64,000 nucleotides of DNA, from assembly GCA_036557785.1 (NCBI GenBank), contig DATBGZ010000012.1, forward strand, positions 62,001 through 126,000. The letters run 5' to 3'. The notes under the pieces were generated by a model, which saw only the letters and a program-made list of their open reading frames with translations, made no database searches and was not told the origin of the DNA. Made by a program: the position numbers and the translations under genes. Positions 15,883 to 24,723 of this stretch are shown piece after piece (position 1 is the stretch's first letter; every line of letters starts with the position of its first letter). Source of the DNA: DATBGZ01 sp036557785 (lineage in GTDB: Bacteria > Actinomycetota > Actinomycetes > Mycobacteriales > Micromonosporaceae).

Positions 15883-17451
15883 GTGACCAATACCTCGTTT
15901 CCGTACCTGAGCCTCATGACCGGGCTGCCGCTGCTGGGTGCCGTGGTCGTCGCCGTGTTTCCCCGGCCGCGCGGCCAGAGCGCACATCGCCGCGCGACGG
16001 GCCTGGCGAAGGTGGTAGCGCTGCTCTTCTCCCTCGCCGAGTTGGGGCTCGGCGTGGCGGCCTGGCTCGCCTTCCGCACCGGTGGCACGCGACTGCAGTT
16101 GCGCGAGTCGTACCCATGGATACCCACCTGGAACGTCCGGTTCACGTTCGCGGTGGACGGCATCGCGCTCGTGATGATCGCCCTGATCGTCGTCTTCGTA
16201 CCGCTGGTGATCATCTACTCCTGGCAGGAGACGGCCGTCGAGACGGGCCAGCCTTCGCGACGCTCAGCCAACTTCTACTTCGCCCTGTTGCTGGCACTCG
16301 AGGCGACCATGGTCGGCGTCTTCGCTGCCGCGGACGTGTTCCTCTTCTACGTCTTCTTCGAGGTCATGCTCGTGCCGATGTACTTCCTCATCGGCTCGTA
16401 CGGCGGGGCACGGCGCCAGTACGCGGCGGTGAAGTTCTTCCTCTACTCGCTCGTCGGCGGCTTGTTCATGCTCGCCGCGGTGATCGCGCTCTGGGTGCTC
16501 GGCGGGCACACGTTCGACTGGGAGACGTTGACGAACGCGAACCTGTCGACGACCGCGGAACGCTGGCTGTTCCTGGGCTTCTTCATCGCGTTCGCCATCA
16601 AGGCGCCGTTCTTCCCGTTCCACACCTGGCTGCCCGACGCCGGCGGCACGGCTCCGGTGGGCGCGGCGGCGCTGCTCGTGGGCGTGCTCGACAAGGTCGG
16701 CACGTTCGGCATCCTGCGGTACTGCCTTCCGCTCTTCCCCCGGGCATCGGTCTACTTCGCACCGTTGGGCATCGCGCTCGCGCTGGTCGGCGTCATCTAT
16801 GCGGCGCTGCTCGCGGTGGGGCAGAACGACCTCAAGCGGCTGGTCTCCTACACCTCGGTCGCGCACTTCGGGTTCATCGGCATCGGCATCTTCGCGTTCA
16901 CCAGCCAGGCGGGCTCGGGCGCCGTGCTGTACATGGTCAACCACGGTCTCGCCACCGGGCTGCTCTTCCTCGTCGTGGGTATGCTGGTGACCCGCCGCGG
17001 CTCGGCCCTGGTGACGGACTTCGGGGGTGCCGGCAAGCTCGTACCGGTGCTGGGCGGGCTGCTGCTCTTCGCCGGCCTGGCCTCGCTGGCGATGCCGGGC
17101 ACAGGCCCGTTCGCGAGCGAGTTCCTCGTGCTGATCGGCACCTTCTCGGTGAACCGCACCGTGGCGGTGGTGGCGACGCTCGGCATCATCCTGGCCGCCG
17201 CGTACGTGTTGTGGATGGTGCAGCGAACCACGCAGGGCCGACCGAACCCCGCGTTGTCGGAGGTAGCCGGGATGCGCCGGGACATCACGCTGCGGGAGTC
17301 CATTGTGGTCGCGCCGCTGGTGGCGCTGTTGGTGCTCTTCGGCTTCTACCCTAAGCCGTTGCTCGACGTGATCAATCCGGCGATCGCGGCGACCATGCAG
17401 GACGTCGGCAAGTCCGATCCGGCACCGTCGGTACAGGAGGCAGGCAGATGA
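15883..17451 (+). CDS. nuoM: NADH-quinone oxidoreductase subunit M
   Basis: Second antiporter-like proton-pumping subunit, about 522 residues and 14 transmembrane segments. The helix-5 glutamate is in FYVFFEVMLVPMYFLIG, the pumping-channel lysine in KAPFFPFHTWLPDA, and the broken-helix region in DLKRLVSYTSVAHFGFI. The GTG at 15883 is preferred because AGAAGAG lies about 8 nt upstream; a TTG at 15868 overlapping the nuoL stop has no ribosome binding site. The stop overlaps nuoN by four bases. Confidence 0.95.
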   Translation: MTNTSFPYLSLMTGLPLLGAVVVAVFPRPRGQSAHRRATGLAKVVALLFSLAELGLGVAAWLAFRTGGTRLQLRESYPWIPTWNVRFTFAVDGIALVMIALIVVFVPLVIIYSWQETAVETGQPSRRSANFYFALLLALEATMVGVFAAADVFLFYVFFEVMLVPMYFLIGSYGGARRQYAAVKFFLYSLVGGLFMLAAVIALWVLGGHTFDWETLTNANLSTTAERWLFLGFFIAFAIKAPFFPFHTWLPDAGGTAPVGAAALLVGVLDKVGTFGILRYCLPLFPRASVYFAPLGIALALVGVIYAALLAVGQNDLKRLVSYTSVAHFGFIGIGIFAFTSQAGSGAVLYMVNHGLATGLLFLVVGMLVTRRGSALVTDFGGAGKLVPVLGGLLLFAGLASLAMPGTGPFASEFLVLIGTFSVNRTVAVVATLGIILAAAYVLWMVQRTTQGRPNPALSEVAGMRRDITLRESIVVAPLVALLVLFGFYPKPLLDVINPAIAATMQDVGKSDPAPSVQEAGR

Positions 17452-19010
17452 GAGCCGACGTGATGGCGATTGACATCACCATCCCGGCGCTGGACTACTT
17501 GGCGCTGGCGCCCCTGCTCATCATCTTCGGCGCGGCGTGCCTCGGGATCCTGGTGGAAGCCTTCGCGGCGCGCCGCAGCAGGCCGTTCCTCCAGTTCTGG
17601 CTGGCACTGATCGCGCTCGCCGCATCGCTGGTGGTGCTCGTGCGGGCCGCGAACAACGCGCCGCGCACCTTCACCGCGGACGTGGCGATCGCGGTCGATG
17701 GCCCGACGCTGTTCCTGCAGGGCACGATCATCGTCCTCGGCATGGTCACCCTCCTGCTGCTCGGCGAGCGGCGCATCGAGCGCGGAGGCCCGTTCGTCGC
17801 CCGGGCGGCGATCCCGGTCGGCGGCGAACTCGACCGCCGGCAGGCACGGGAGTCGGGCGCCACCGAGGTCTTTCCGCTGACGCTGTTCGCGCTCGGCGGA
17901 ATGATGCTCTTCGTCGCCGCCAACGACCTGCTCACGATGTTCGTGGCGCTCGAGGTCTTCTCGCTGCCGCTCTACGTGCTGTGCTCGCTGGCGCGTCGCC
18001 GGCGCCTGATCAGCCAGGAGGCGGCGCTCAAGTACTTCCTGCTGGGGGCGTTCGCCGCGGCGTTCTTCATCTTCGGCATGGCGCTGCTCTACGGCTTCGC
18101 CGGGACGGTCTCGCTCGGTGGCATCCACGCCGCCGCGCTCGGCTCTCAGGCGAGCCCCCTGCTGTTGTTCGCGGGGATCGCGCTGCTCGCGGTCGCGCTG
18201 CTGTTCAAGGTGGCGGCGGTGCCCTTCCACGTCTGGACGCCCGACGTCTACCAGGGCGCCCCGACCCCGATCACGGCGCTGATGGCGGCGTGCACCAAGA
18301 CGGCCGCCTTCGGCGCGCTGCTGCGGGTGCTGTACGTGGCGCTGGACCGGGTGCGCTGGGACATCGAGCCCGTGCTCGGCACGGTGGCGATCCTGACGAT
18401 GCTCATCGGGGCGGTGCTCGCGGTGACGCAGACCGATATCAAACGGCTGCTGGCGTACTCCTCGATCGCGAACGCGGGCTACCTGCTGGTCGGTGTGCTC
18501 GCCTTCAGCCGCGACGGTCTGTCCTCGTCGCTGTTCTACCTGGCGGCCTACGGGTTCACCGTGATCGCGGCCTTCGCGGTCGTCTCGCTCGTGCGCGACG
18601 ACGACGGAGAGGCGACGCATCTGAGCCGGTGGGCCGGCCTCGGCAAGCGGTCACCCGTGGTCGCGGGGCTGTTCACGTTCCTGCTGCTCGCCTTTGCCGG
18701 GATCCCGCTCACCAGCGGGTTCACGAGCAAGTTCGCCGTCTTCGGCGCTGCCTTCGGCGCGAACTCGGCGTGGCAGACCGCGACCGTGATCGCGGGCATC
18801 GTGACCAGCATGGTCCTCGCCTTCCCGTACCTGCGAGTCGTGGTCATGATGTGGTTGTCGGAACCGGCGGAGAATGCGCCGAGCGTCAGCGGTGCCGGGA
18901 CCCTGACCTGGACCGCGGTGTGGGCCGGAGCGATCGCCACGTTCGTCCTCGGTGTCTACCCGTCGCCGGTGCTAGATCTCGCGCAGAACGCCGCTCAGTT
19001 CCTCCAGTAA
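17448..19010 (+). CDS. nuoN: NADH-quinone oxidoreductase subunit N
   Basis: Third antiporter-like membrane subunit, 520 residues and about 14 transmembrane helices; it closes the nuo operon. The helix-5 glutamate is in MFVALEVFSLPLYVL, the channel lysine in FKVAAVPFHVWTPDVYQGAP, and DIKRLLAYSSIANAGYLLVG follows. ATG at 17448 overlaps the nuoM stop (ATGA) and has an excellent ribosome binding site (CAGGAGGCAGGCAG). A 127-nt gap without a clear terminator hairpin separates it from the prenyl synthase gene, which may have its own promoter or be read through. Confidence 0.95.
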   Translation: MRADVMAIDITIPALDYLALAPLLIIFGAACLGILVEAFAARRSRPFLQFWLALIALAASLVVLVRAANNAPRTFTADVAIAVDGPTLFLQGTIIVLGMVTLLLLGERRIERGGPFVARAAIPVGGELDRRQARESGATEVFPLTLFALGGMMLFVAANDLLTMFVALEVFSLPLYVLCSLARRRRLISQEAALKYFLLGAFAAAFFIFGMALLYGFAGTVSLGGIHAAALGSQASPLLLFAGIALLAVALLFKVAAVPFHVWTPDVYQGAPTPITALMAACTKTAAFGALLRVLYVALDRVRWDIEPVLGTVAILTMLIGAVLAVTQTDIKRLLAYSSIANAGYLLVGVLAFSRDGLSSSLFYLAAYGFTVIAAFAVVSLVRDDDGEATHLSRWAGLGKRSPVVAGLFTFLLLAFAGIPLTSGFTSKFAVFGAAFGANSAWQTATVIAGIVTSMVLAFPYLRVVVMMWLSEPAENAPSVSGAGTLTWTAVWAGAIATFVLGVYPSPVLDLAQNAAQFLQ

Positions 19011-19137
19011 CGCGCCTGGCGACGCTGCGTGACGAAACGCGCGTCGTGGCGGCGCGAGCGGTGAGATCGGTGGGTCAGGAAGAGCGGCCGGGCAGGGTGT
19101 GCGATGCCTGTTCGGGGGCGTATGTCATCGTGGGTGA

Positions 19138-20172
19138 GTGGTGAGGAAGCAGCCTGCGGGCGGGGCGGGCGGCGTCACGTTCGGTGACTCAGGGCTCTAC
19201 GGTGACCCGCAGCTCGAAGGCTCGGTCAGGGCCGTCATCGAGCAGGTCGATGCGGCCCTGCGCGACTCGGTACGTTCGGCAGACCCAGTGCTCGCCGAGA
19301 CCGCGTTGCATCTCTTCGACGCCGGCGGGAAACGTTTCCGGCCGCTGCTGACCGCCCTGGTCGCGCACTTCGGCGACGCCCGGGCGCCGGAGGTCGTCCT
19401 CGCCGGGGCCGTGGTGGAGCTGACCCACCTGGCGACGCTGTATCACGACGACGTCATGGATGAGGCATCGCTTCGGCGCGGGGCTGCCTCCGCGAACGCC
19501 CGCTGGGGCAACTCGATCGCGATCCTCACCGGCGACTTCCTCTTCTCGCGCGCCGCCGAGCTGGCCTCCCGCCTCGGTACGCAGGCCGTCCGGATCCAGG
19601 CCGACACGTTCTCCCGGCTGGTGCACGGGCAGATCGCCGAGACGGTGGGGCCTCGCGGCACCGACCCCGTGGCGCATTACCTGAAGGTGATCGCCGACAA
19701 GACCGGATCGCTCATCGGTACGTCCGCCCGTTTCGGCGCCATGTTCGGCGGCCTTGCCCAGCCACTGGTCGAGGCGGCGAGCGCTTACGGCGAGACCATC
19801 GGGATCGCCTTCCAGCTCTCCGACGACCTGCTCGACATCGCCTCCCCCACCACCGAATCCGGAAAGACACCCGGCACTGACCTGCGCGAGGGGGTGCCGA
19901 CGCTGCCCGTGCTCTACGCGCTGGCCGACGACGCCACCGACGCCGGCTCGCTGCGATTGCGCGAGATCCTGCGGGCCGGTCCCATCGCCGACGACGCACG
20001 GGTCGCGGAGGCGTTGGAGCTGCTGCGGGAATCGGCCGGACTCAAGCGTGCCCGCGAGACGGTCCGCGGTTACGCCGAGCGGGCCCGTGCCGGCCTGGCC
20101 GTGCTGCCAGATGTAGCGGCCCGCGACGCGCTGGAATCCCTCGCGGACGTCATCGCCGACCGTACGGCCTGA
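19138..20172 (+). CDS. Long-chain polyprenyl diphosphate synthase
   Basis: Trans-isoprenyl diphosphate synthase, 344 residues, that lengthens allylic diphosphates with isopentenyl diphosphate and most likely makes the menaquinone side chain. Both aspartate-rich motifs are present: LYHDDVMDEA (DDxxD, about residue 102) and FQLSDDLLDIA (about 229); GGKRFRPLLTAL is the first basic region. The residues before the first DDxxD are small, favouring a long product. Context beside menJ and nuo parallels mycobacterial grcC1, which lies beside menJ. The GTG start has no strong ribosome binding site, and a second GTG follows it directly. Confidence 0.9.
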   Translation: MVRKQPAGGAGGVTFGDSGLYGDPQLEGSVRAVIEQVDAALRDSVRSADPVLAETALHLFDAGGKRFRPLLTALVAHFGDARAPEVVLAGAVVELTHLATLYHDDVMDEASLRRGAASANARWGNSIAILTGDFLFSRAAELASRLGTQAVRIQADTFSRLVHGQIAETVGPRGTDPVAHYLKVIADKTGSLIGTSARFGAMFGGLAQPLVEAASAYGETIGIAFQLSDDLLDIASPTTESGKTPGTDLREGVPTLPVLYALADDATDAGSLRLREILRAGPIADDARVAEALELLRESAGLKRARETVRGYAERARAGLAVLPDVAARDALESLADVIADRTA

Positions 20173-20200
20173 CCAGCCGGGGCCGTCGAACGTACGGCAC

Positions 20201-20887
20201 CTAGGCCGGAGTCCACCATGCGATCGTCGTGTGGTCGTGGTCCTGCAGTTCGATGCGGTCGATCTGGGCCGGCGTGAAGTGGGTGACCCCGGTGATCTTC
20301 ACCTCGCTGTCCGGGCGCGCGACCCAACTCCCGATCGCCTCCGCCTCGGACTGGTCCCGCGGATACACCACGAGCCACAGGTCCCACTGCGCCGGCGACT
20401 GTCCATGGTAGAGACACCGGACGTCGACGACGGTTCCCTTGGCGTCGGGCCGGATCCCGATCTCGGCCTCGACCGGGAGATAGCCGGAGGGCGTGATCAT
20501 CGCGCTGTACGAGATGTCCTCGCTCGGACTCGCCACCGGTGTGCTGGGGCGCATGATCAGCCGCGTGCCCAGGCCGACGGTGCCCGCGAGCGCGAGCGCG
20601 ACCAGGCACGCGGCGGCCGTCGTGAGCAACTGGCGGCGCCGCTGCGCAGTGCGTCGGACGCGCGCCGTCGAGAGCACGCGAGGCAACAGCTCCGGCGGTG
20701 CCGTCACGGCGGGGCGCACGGCGTCAGCGTCGAGCCGCCCGAGCAGGCCGGGGATCACCGCGAGTTGGGCGACGGAGTGTTGGCAGGACGGACACTGTGC
20801 GAGATGGCGCTCGAACTCGGCCCGCTCGGCCGGGGCGAGGGCACCCAGGACGTACGCGCCGTCGTTGACAGCGAACGGGCAGCTCAT
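20201..20887 (-). CDS. Anti-sigma factor, zinc-binding (RslA-like)
   Basis: 228-residue membrane anti-sigma factor. The N-terminal zinc-associated domain has the HxxxCxxC motif in RHLAQCPSCQ (residues about 28-36) after the YVLGALAPAERAEFE helix. A single transmembrane helix (about 85-107) separates it from an outside domain of about 120 residues. Layout and sequence resemble RslA, the anti-SigL factor of Mycobacterium tuberculosis, in which redox change at the zinc site releases the sigma factor. The ATG overlaps the stop of the upstream sigma gene by four bases and has GGGGGTG ahead, so the two are translated together. Confidence 0.88.
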   Translation of the reverse strand: MSCPFAVNDGAYVLGALAPAERAEFERHLAQCPSCQHSVAQLAVIPGLLGRLDADAVRPAVTAPPELLPRVLSTARVRRTAQRRRQLLTTAAACLVALALAGTVGLGTRLIMRPSTPVASPSEDISYSAMITPSGYLPVEAEIGIRPDAKGTVVDVRCLYHGQSPAQWDLWLVVYPRDQSEAEAIGSWVARPDSEVKITGVTHFTPAQIDRIELQDHDHTTIAWWTPA

Positions 20888-21396
20888 CGGGTCACCCCCA
20901 TCTCCTCCAGTACCAACCGCAGAGCCCGGACCGCGTAATGCGTGCGGGACTTGACCGTGCCCGCCGGGATACCGAGCGCCTCAGCGGCCTCCGCCACCGA
21001 GCGCCCCCGGTAGAAGCACTCCACCAGCACCTCCCGGTGTGGCGGCGAGAGCCGTTCCAGGGCCTCGGCGATCGTCCATGCCTCGACGGCCCGGTCGGCC
21101 TCGTTGAGCTCCGTGCGAGGTTCGGGCAACGCGTCGGTGAACACCTCGCCCACGCGAGCCTCCCGGCGTCGCCACGCATCGATCGCCAGCCGGCGCGCGG
21201 TGGTGAACAGCCACGCTCGCGTCGACCCTCGCTCCGGGTCCAACGACTCGGGATGCCGCCAGGCCCGCAACAGCGTCTCCTGAACGAGATCCTCGGCCCG
21301 CTGGCGGTCTCCGTCGCACAGACGCAACGCATGGGCGAACAGCGCGTCGCCATGCTCGGCGTGCAGCGCCCGGATGAGGTCCTCGTCAGTGGTCAC
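20884..21396 (-). CDS. ECF sigma factor (SigL-like)
   Basis: 170-residue group 4 sigma factor. Region 2 (residues about 10-77) includes the core-binding DLVQETLLRAWRHPE and region 2.4 WLFTTARRLAIDAWRRR; region 4 (about 110-160) is a helix-turn-helix ending VAEAAEALGIPAGTVKSRTH. With the downstream RslA-like anti-sigma factor it forms a classic autoregulated pair, closest in arrangement to SigL/RslA. The GTG start at 21396 fits the usual N-terminus, but no good ribosome binding site is seen. A 51-nt gap separates it from the IclR gene upstream on the same strand, so it probably has its own promoter there. Confidence 0.92.
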   Translation of the reverse strand: MTTDEDLIRALHAEHGDALFAHALRLCDGDRQRAEDLVQETLLRAWRHPESLDPERGSTRAWLFTTARRLAIDAWRRREARVGEVFTDALPEPRTELNEADRAVEAWTIAEALERLSPPHREVLVECFYRGRSVAEAAEALGIPAGTVKSRTHYAVRALRLVLEEMGVTR

Positions 21397-21447
21397 GGCT
21401 GGGGTCCGCGGTCACGCCGCTGTCCACGCGGCGAGTCGGTCGGTGGT

Positions 21448-22236
21448 TCACCCTGGCGGCGCCAGGACGGCCGACACCTCGCGAGCGGTGCGCAGCAGAT
21501 GATCGCGCACGTCACTGGTGTGGTCGACCAGATGGTCGGCTGGGGTCGCGCAGGCCAGGACGAGGCGCCGCTCCGGGTCGCGGTCGGCGTGCACCACTAC
21601 GGCGCCGCAGCCCAGGCCGTCACGGAACTGGGCGATCTCGGTCTGCATGCCTCTGCGTTCGCCGGCGGCGATATCGGCCTCCAACGCCTCTGGCTCTTTG
21701 AGCGTGAAGCCGGTATATGTGCGCATGCCCTGATCTTTGAGATACCGCACCCGCTGGTCGGTGCTGAGGGTGGAGAGCAGCGCTTTGCCGAGCGCGGTCG
21801 CGTGCGCACCCTCGTCGAACCCGGGAATGAGGTCCTCCAGGTGCGGCGAACGGTAGCCCTCCGCAGTGGTCGTGACGGTTACCTGCCCGCCCACGAAGCC
21901 GCCCAGGAAGTGGCTGAAGCCGCTCTCCCCGGCGGCCCGCCGTAACACCTGCATCACCGTGGCCGGGGCCCGGAAAGCGGCCACCAGCTCCCGGAACCGG
22001 TCCGCCACCTCGAGCCCGACGGTGTAGGTGCCATCGTCGCGGCGGGTGACGTACCCCTCGTAGGCGAGAGTGCGGATCAGGTGGTAGGTGGTCGCCGTGG
22101 TGAACTCGCATCGACGAGCGATCTGCTTGACCGTGAGGCCGCGGGCAGTCTGACCGACGGCCTCGAGCACGCGTAGGGCTCGCGAGACACTGCGGATCAG
22201 GTCGGACGGCTCGTCGTTCGGATGCCGTACGACCAT
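21448..22236 (-). CDS. IclR family transcriptional regulator
   Basis: About 262 residues: winged helix-turn-helix near residues 15-75 (SVSRALRVLEAVGQ, then TVKQIARRCEFTTATTYHLIRTL) and a C-terminal effector domain (GKALLSTLSTDQ, GCGAVVVHADRD). IclR proteins usually bind small organic acids and regulate a neighbouring catabolic operon, but no obvious target is adjacent. The ATG at 22236 is chosen because AGGGGGGCGG lies a few bases upstream and the protein then starts at the normal distance from the HTH; a GTG at 22314 with AAGGA upstream would add 26 residues of low complexity. Confidence 0.88.
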   Translation of the reverse strand: MVVRHPNDEPSDLIRSVSRALRVLEAVGQTARGLTVKQIARRCEFTTATTYHLIRTLAYEGYVTRRDDGTYTVGLEVADRFRELVAAFRAPATVMQVLRRAAGESGFSHFLGGFVGGQVTVTTTAEGYRSPHLEDLIPGFDEGAHATALGKALLSTLSTDQRVRYLKDQGMRTYTGFTLKEPEALEADIAAGERRGMQTEIAQFRDGLGCGAVVVHADRDPERRLVLACATPADHLVDHTSDVRDHLLRTAREVSAVLAPPG

Positions 22237-22362
22237 GGTCCGCCCCCCTTCGGATCCGTCAGGCACCTGTGCCGCCGGCCTGACCCCGTTCCGCCCACCT
22301 GGTTCGTCGCTCACGTTTCCTTGCTCACTCAACCTCAGGGTCTGGCGGACGTCAACGGGTCG

Positions 22363-23298
22363 TCACGAGGCGATCACGCTATCCGCGGCCGAGATCGTGG
22401 GCGCCGCGACGACCGGCGTGCGGGTGGTGGACCGCAGCCTCCTGATCCCGTCCCACGTGAAGACGGCCAGCGCTACCCAGACCAGACCAAAGCCGGCGAG
22501 GCGGGCCGCGGGCATCGGCTCGCCGAGGATCAATACCCCGCAGCCGAGTTGGAGGATGGGCGCGATGTACTGCAGAAGTCCGATAGCCGACAGGGGGATG
22601 CGGTTGGCGGCAGCAGCGAAGGCGATCAAGGGGATGCCCGTGACCACGCCCGATGCGACGAGCAGGGCCGTGTGCGCCGCCGAGACATGGCCGAACGTGG
22701 AGTCACCAGTGCTCGCCATCACGACCAAGTAGGCGCTCGCGGGAAGCGTGAGCAGCCCGGACTCGATCGCCAGACCCTCGGTTGCCGGCACCGCGAGGCG
22801 CTTCTTGATCAGCCCGTACAGCCCGAACGACGCGGCGAGCACCAGGGCGAGCACGGGCAATTGTCCATAGTCGACGGTCAGCACGCCGACCGCGAGCGCG
22901 CCGATGCCGATGGCCACCCACTGCGGCACGCTCAGCCGTTCGCGCAGCACGATCACGCCGAGCAGCACGGTGACCAGGGGGTTGATGAAGTAGCCCAGCG
23001 ACGTCTCCACGACCCGGTCCGCGTTGACGCCATAGATGTAGGTTCCCCAGTTGATCGCGATCAGGGTCGCCGCCACGGCGATCCGGCCAATGGTCCGGGC
23101 GCGGAGCAGGCCCCGCAGCCGGCGCCACGATCGCGACACCGCGATGAGGACGAGGACGAAGACCAGCGACCACACGATGCGGTGAGCCAGGATCTCCAGC
23201 GGCGTCGACGGGCGCAGCAGGCGCCAGTAGAGCGGGAACAGTCCCCAGCACAGGTAGGCGACGAGACCGGAGACGTAGCCCGCGCGACTGGTGCTCAT
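22363..23298 (-). CDS. rarD: RarD-like EamA-family transporter
   Basis: 311-residue inner-membrane protein with ten hydrophobic segments forming two EamA repeats. The N-terminal GLVAYLCWGLFPLYWRLL and the block AINWGTYIYGVNADRVVETSLGYFINPL (recognised by its NWGTYIYGVN core) are specific to the RarD branch. RarD proteins are drug/metabolite transporters of unproven substrate; the name comes from a chloramphenicol-sensitivity phenotype. No ribosome binding site is needed: the ATG lies 6 nt after a TACGGT -10 hexamer, so the mRNA is probably leaderless. Confidence 0.88.
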   Translation of the reverse strand: MSTSRAGYVSGLVAYLCWGLFPLYWRLLRPSTPLEILAHRIVWSLVFVLVLIAVSRSWRRLRGLLRARTIGRIAVAATLIAINWGTYIYGVNADRVVETSLGYFINPLVTVLLGVIVLRERLSVPQWVAIGIGALAVGVLTVDYGQLPVLALVLAASFGLYGLIKKRLAVPATEGLAIESGLLTLPASAYLVVMASTGDSTFGHVSAAHTALLVASGVVTGIPLIAFAAAANRIPLSAIGLLQYIAPILQLGCGVLILGEPMPAARLAGFGLVWVALAVFTWDGIRRLRSTTRTPVVAAPTISAADSVIAS

Positions 23299-23304
23299 CC
23301 CTAC

Positions 23305-23310
23305 ACCGTA
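23305..23310 (-). promoter_or_regulatory. -10 element of a leaderless promoter (rarD)
   Basis: TACGGT read on the minus strand, followed by 6 nt and the rarD ATG at 23298. This spacing puts the transcription start at or next to the start codon. Confidence 0.45.
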
Positions 23311-23334
23311 AGGCCCATGGACGGTCTTTGGTCG

Positions 23335-23799
23335 TTAGCTGTCAGCGACGTCACGCTCAGGCACGCCGACGCTCCTGCGGTCGATCTCCATGAAGCGCGA
23401 CGGGTCCGCCAGGTCGTCGAAGCCGGCCCGCCGGTAGACCTCGTGCGCGTCCGCCGTCGCGAGCACGATGCGCGGCACGCCCAGATCCAGCAGGTCGGCC
23501 ACGATGCCGCCGGCGAGCCAGGTGCCCAGCCCACGGCCGCGCGAGCCCGGTTCGACGTACACGTCGCAGATCCAGGCGTACGTGGCGCGGTCGGTGACCG
23601 CGCGTGCGATCCCGACCTGGCGACCGGTCGGCGCGTAGACCCCGTAGCAGATCGAGTTCGCTATCGACGTAGCGACCGCGGTCGCGGACCGGCCGAGCGC
23701 CCAGTACGCATCGGTGGACAGCCATTCGTGCACCCGTCCCGGCTCCAGGCGAGATGGGTCCGTATCAATCTCGAATCCGTCGTCTCGGCGCAGCAGCAT
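23335..23799 (-). CDS. GNAT family acetyltransferase
   Basis: 154-residue GCN5-related N-acetyltransferase. Motif A, the acetyl-CoA pyrophosphate-binding turn, is VYVEPGSRGRGLGTWLAGGI (residues about 81-100); YRRAGF near residue 125 is the typical end of the fold (motif B). The acceptor substrate cannot be told from sequence. Its ATG lies 6 nt after TAGGGT, a leaderless arrangement. It ends 36 nt upstream of the rarD start on the same strand. Confidence 0.85.
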   Translation of the reverse strand: MLLRRDDGFEIDTDPSRLEPGRVHEWLSTDAYWALGRSATAVATSIANSICYGVYAPTGRQVGIARAVTDRATYAWICDVYVEPGSRGRGLGTWLAGGIVADLLDLGVPRIVLATADAHEVYRRAGFDDLADPSRFMEIDRRSVGVPERDVADS

Positions 23800-23805
23800 G
23801 CCGCG

Positions 23806-23811
23806 ACCCTA
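23806..23811 (-). promoter_or_regulatory. -10 element of a leaderless promoter (GNAT gene)
   Basis: TAGGGT on the minus strand, then 6 nt, then the ATG at 23799. No ribosome binding site lies between. Confidence 0.5.
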
Positions 23812-23948
23812 GCTACCGCCGGGCCCGTCGCGCGACGGTTTGCCGGATGGTGCACATCGCCAGCATCGGCCGCGCCGGAGGACGAGATCGCTACCCGGCG
23901 ACCGGCCTGGACCCGGGCCGGCGGACCGACTCCGCCGGCCCGCCCGGC

Positions 23949-24251
23949 TCAGGCACCGGTGATCAGGTCGACCCCCCGCTTGTCGGCCTGAACGTAGATC
24001 TGCACCGCGCGCTGCAAGCCGGCGTTGATCTGCTGGAGCTTGGTCAGGATCGTGTCGGCGTCCGCGTGCCACTGCCGCTGGCGGGCATGGAACGCCTCCT
24101 GTGCATCGCCGTCCCATCCGGCCAGCAGCCGCTCGCCATCGTGGTCGATCTCCTCGAGCAGCTCGCGAATCCGACGCGCTGCCGCGTCGATGGCCAGATG
24201 GGCGTCCATGCATACGGCAGGGTTGATGGAGAAGGCGTGGCTACCCGTCAT
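23949..24251 (-). CDS. WXG100-family protein (EsxB-like)
   Basis: 100-residue protein of the ESAT-6/CFP-10 size class. The central WDG turn (residues about 46-48) joins two amphipathic helices, as in WXG100 substrates and chaperone partners of type VII secretion. The C-terminal helix does not show a clear YxxxD/E export signal, although IYVQAD near residue 86 fits that pattern loosely. GGGGGT about 7 nt before the ATG is the ribosome binding site. It is the second gene of a pair with the WXG100 gene upstream (2-nt gap), so the two products probably form a heterodimer. Confidence 0.82.
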   Translation of the reverse strand: MTGSHAFSINPAVCMDAHLAIDAAARRIRELLEEIDHDGERLLAGWDGDAQEAFHARQRQWHADADTILTKLQQINAGLQRAVQIYVQADKRGVDLITGA

Positions 24252-24253
24252 CG

Positions 24254-24571
24254 TCAGACCCCCCGGTTGTCGAGGGGAAGCGGGATGCGTACCGCTTCCG
24301 TGGCCTCATCGGTGGCGGCGACGCTGACGTTCGCGTACGCGCGCACCGATTCCGCGGCCTGCCTCAGCAAGCCGATCAGTCGAGCCTGCTGCGTGCCCCA
24401 CATCTCGCTGACGGACTGGAAACCCAGCCCGGCGGAGCCGCTCCAGGCAGGCCGGGTCTGCTCGACCCACCGCTGGACGGTCCGTAACTGTTCGTCGATC
24501 TGGTCGCTGTTGGACTCGAACCGACCCGCGATGCGCGCGAGTTCGGCCGGATCCAGGCCGCTCTTGGACAC
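24254..24571 (-). CDS. WXG100-family protein (EsxA-like)
   Basis: 105-residue WXG100 protein: a helix, then WSGSAG (residues about 43-48), then a second helix with LIGLLRQAAESVRAY. It is the upstream partner of the neighbouring WXG100 gene and would form the export dimer with it. The GTG at 24571 is chosen for length and because AAGGGG lies about 8 nt upstream; the open frame continues upstream but through a perfect hairpin. It follows the eccB gene on the same strand after 152 nt that hold a promoter-like region and an operator-like inverted repeat. Confidence 0.8.
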   Translation of the reverse strand: MSKSGLDPAELARIAGRFESNSDQIDEQLRTVQRWVEQTRPAWSGSAGLGFQSVSEMWGTQQARLIGLLRQAAESVRAYANVSVAATDEATEAVRIPLPLDNRGV

Positions 24572-24593
24572 CTCCCGTACCCCTTCTCTCGCT

Positions 24594-24623
24594 CCTATCG
24601 ACACCTCGCATGGTGTCGATAGG
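24594..24623 (-). promoter_or_regulatory. Perfect 12-bp inverted repeat upstream of the esx pair
   Basis: CCTATCGACACC and its exact reverse complement GGTGTCGATAGG are separated by TCGCAT. The repeat lies 22 nt upstream of the first esx gene. A TACCGT hexamer (24631 to 24626, minus strand) just ahead could be its -10 box, so the repeat would overlap the transcription start, as an operator does; as RNA it could also fold into a leader hairpin. Confidence 0.6.
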
Positions 24624-24667
24624 TGACGGTAGCCGCGAGCGGTGGCCCGAGCCACCCCGAACTTAAA

Positions 24668-24678
24668 CCTGTGGATAA
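24668..24678 (-). promoter_or_regulatory. DnaA-box-like motif TTATCCACAGG upstream of the esx pair
   Basis: On the minus strand the sequence reads TTATCCACAGG toward the esx genes, matching the DnaA box consensus TTATNCACA. The same motif in the same orientation precedes the tad operon and the ybaB-like operon. Confidence 0.4.
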
Positions 24679-24723
24679 CTCCCGGCATGAGACCCAAAAC
24701 CACCCGGCCGTTCGGGTGCGGCG

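Noticed and set aside
22222..23991. Plus-strand open frame of 589 codons
   Set aside because: Antisense to the IclR, RarD and GNAT genes and composed of low-complexity Arg/Asp/Gly-rich sequence.
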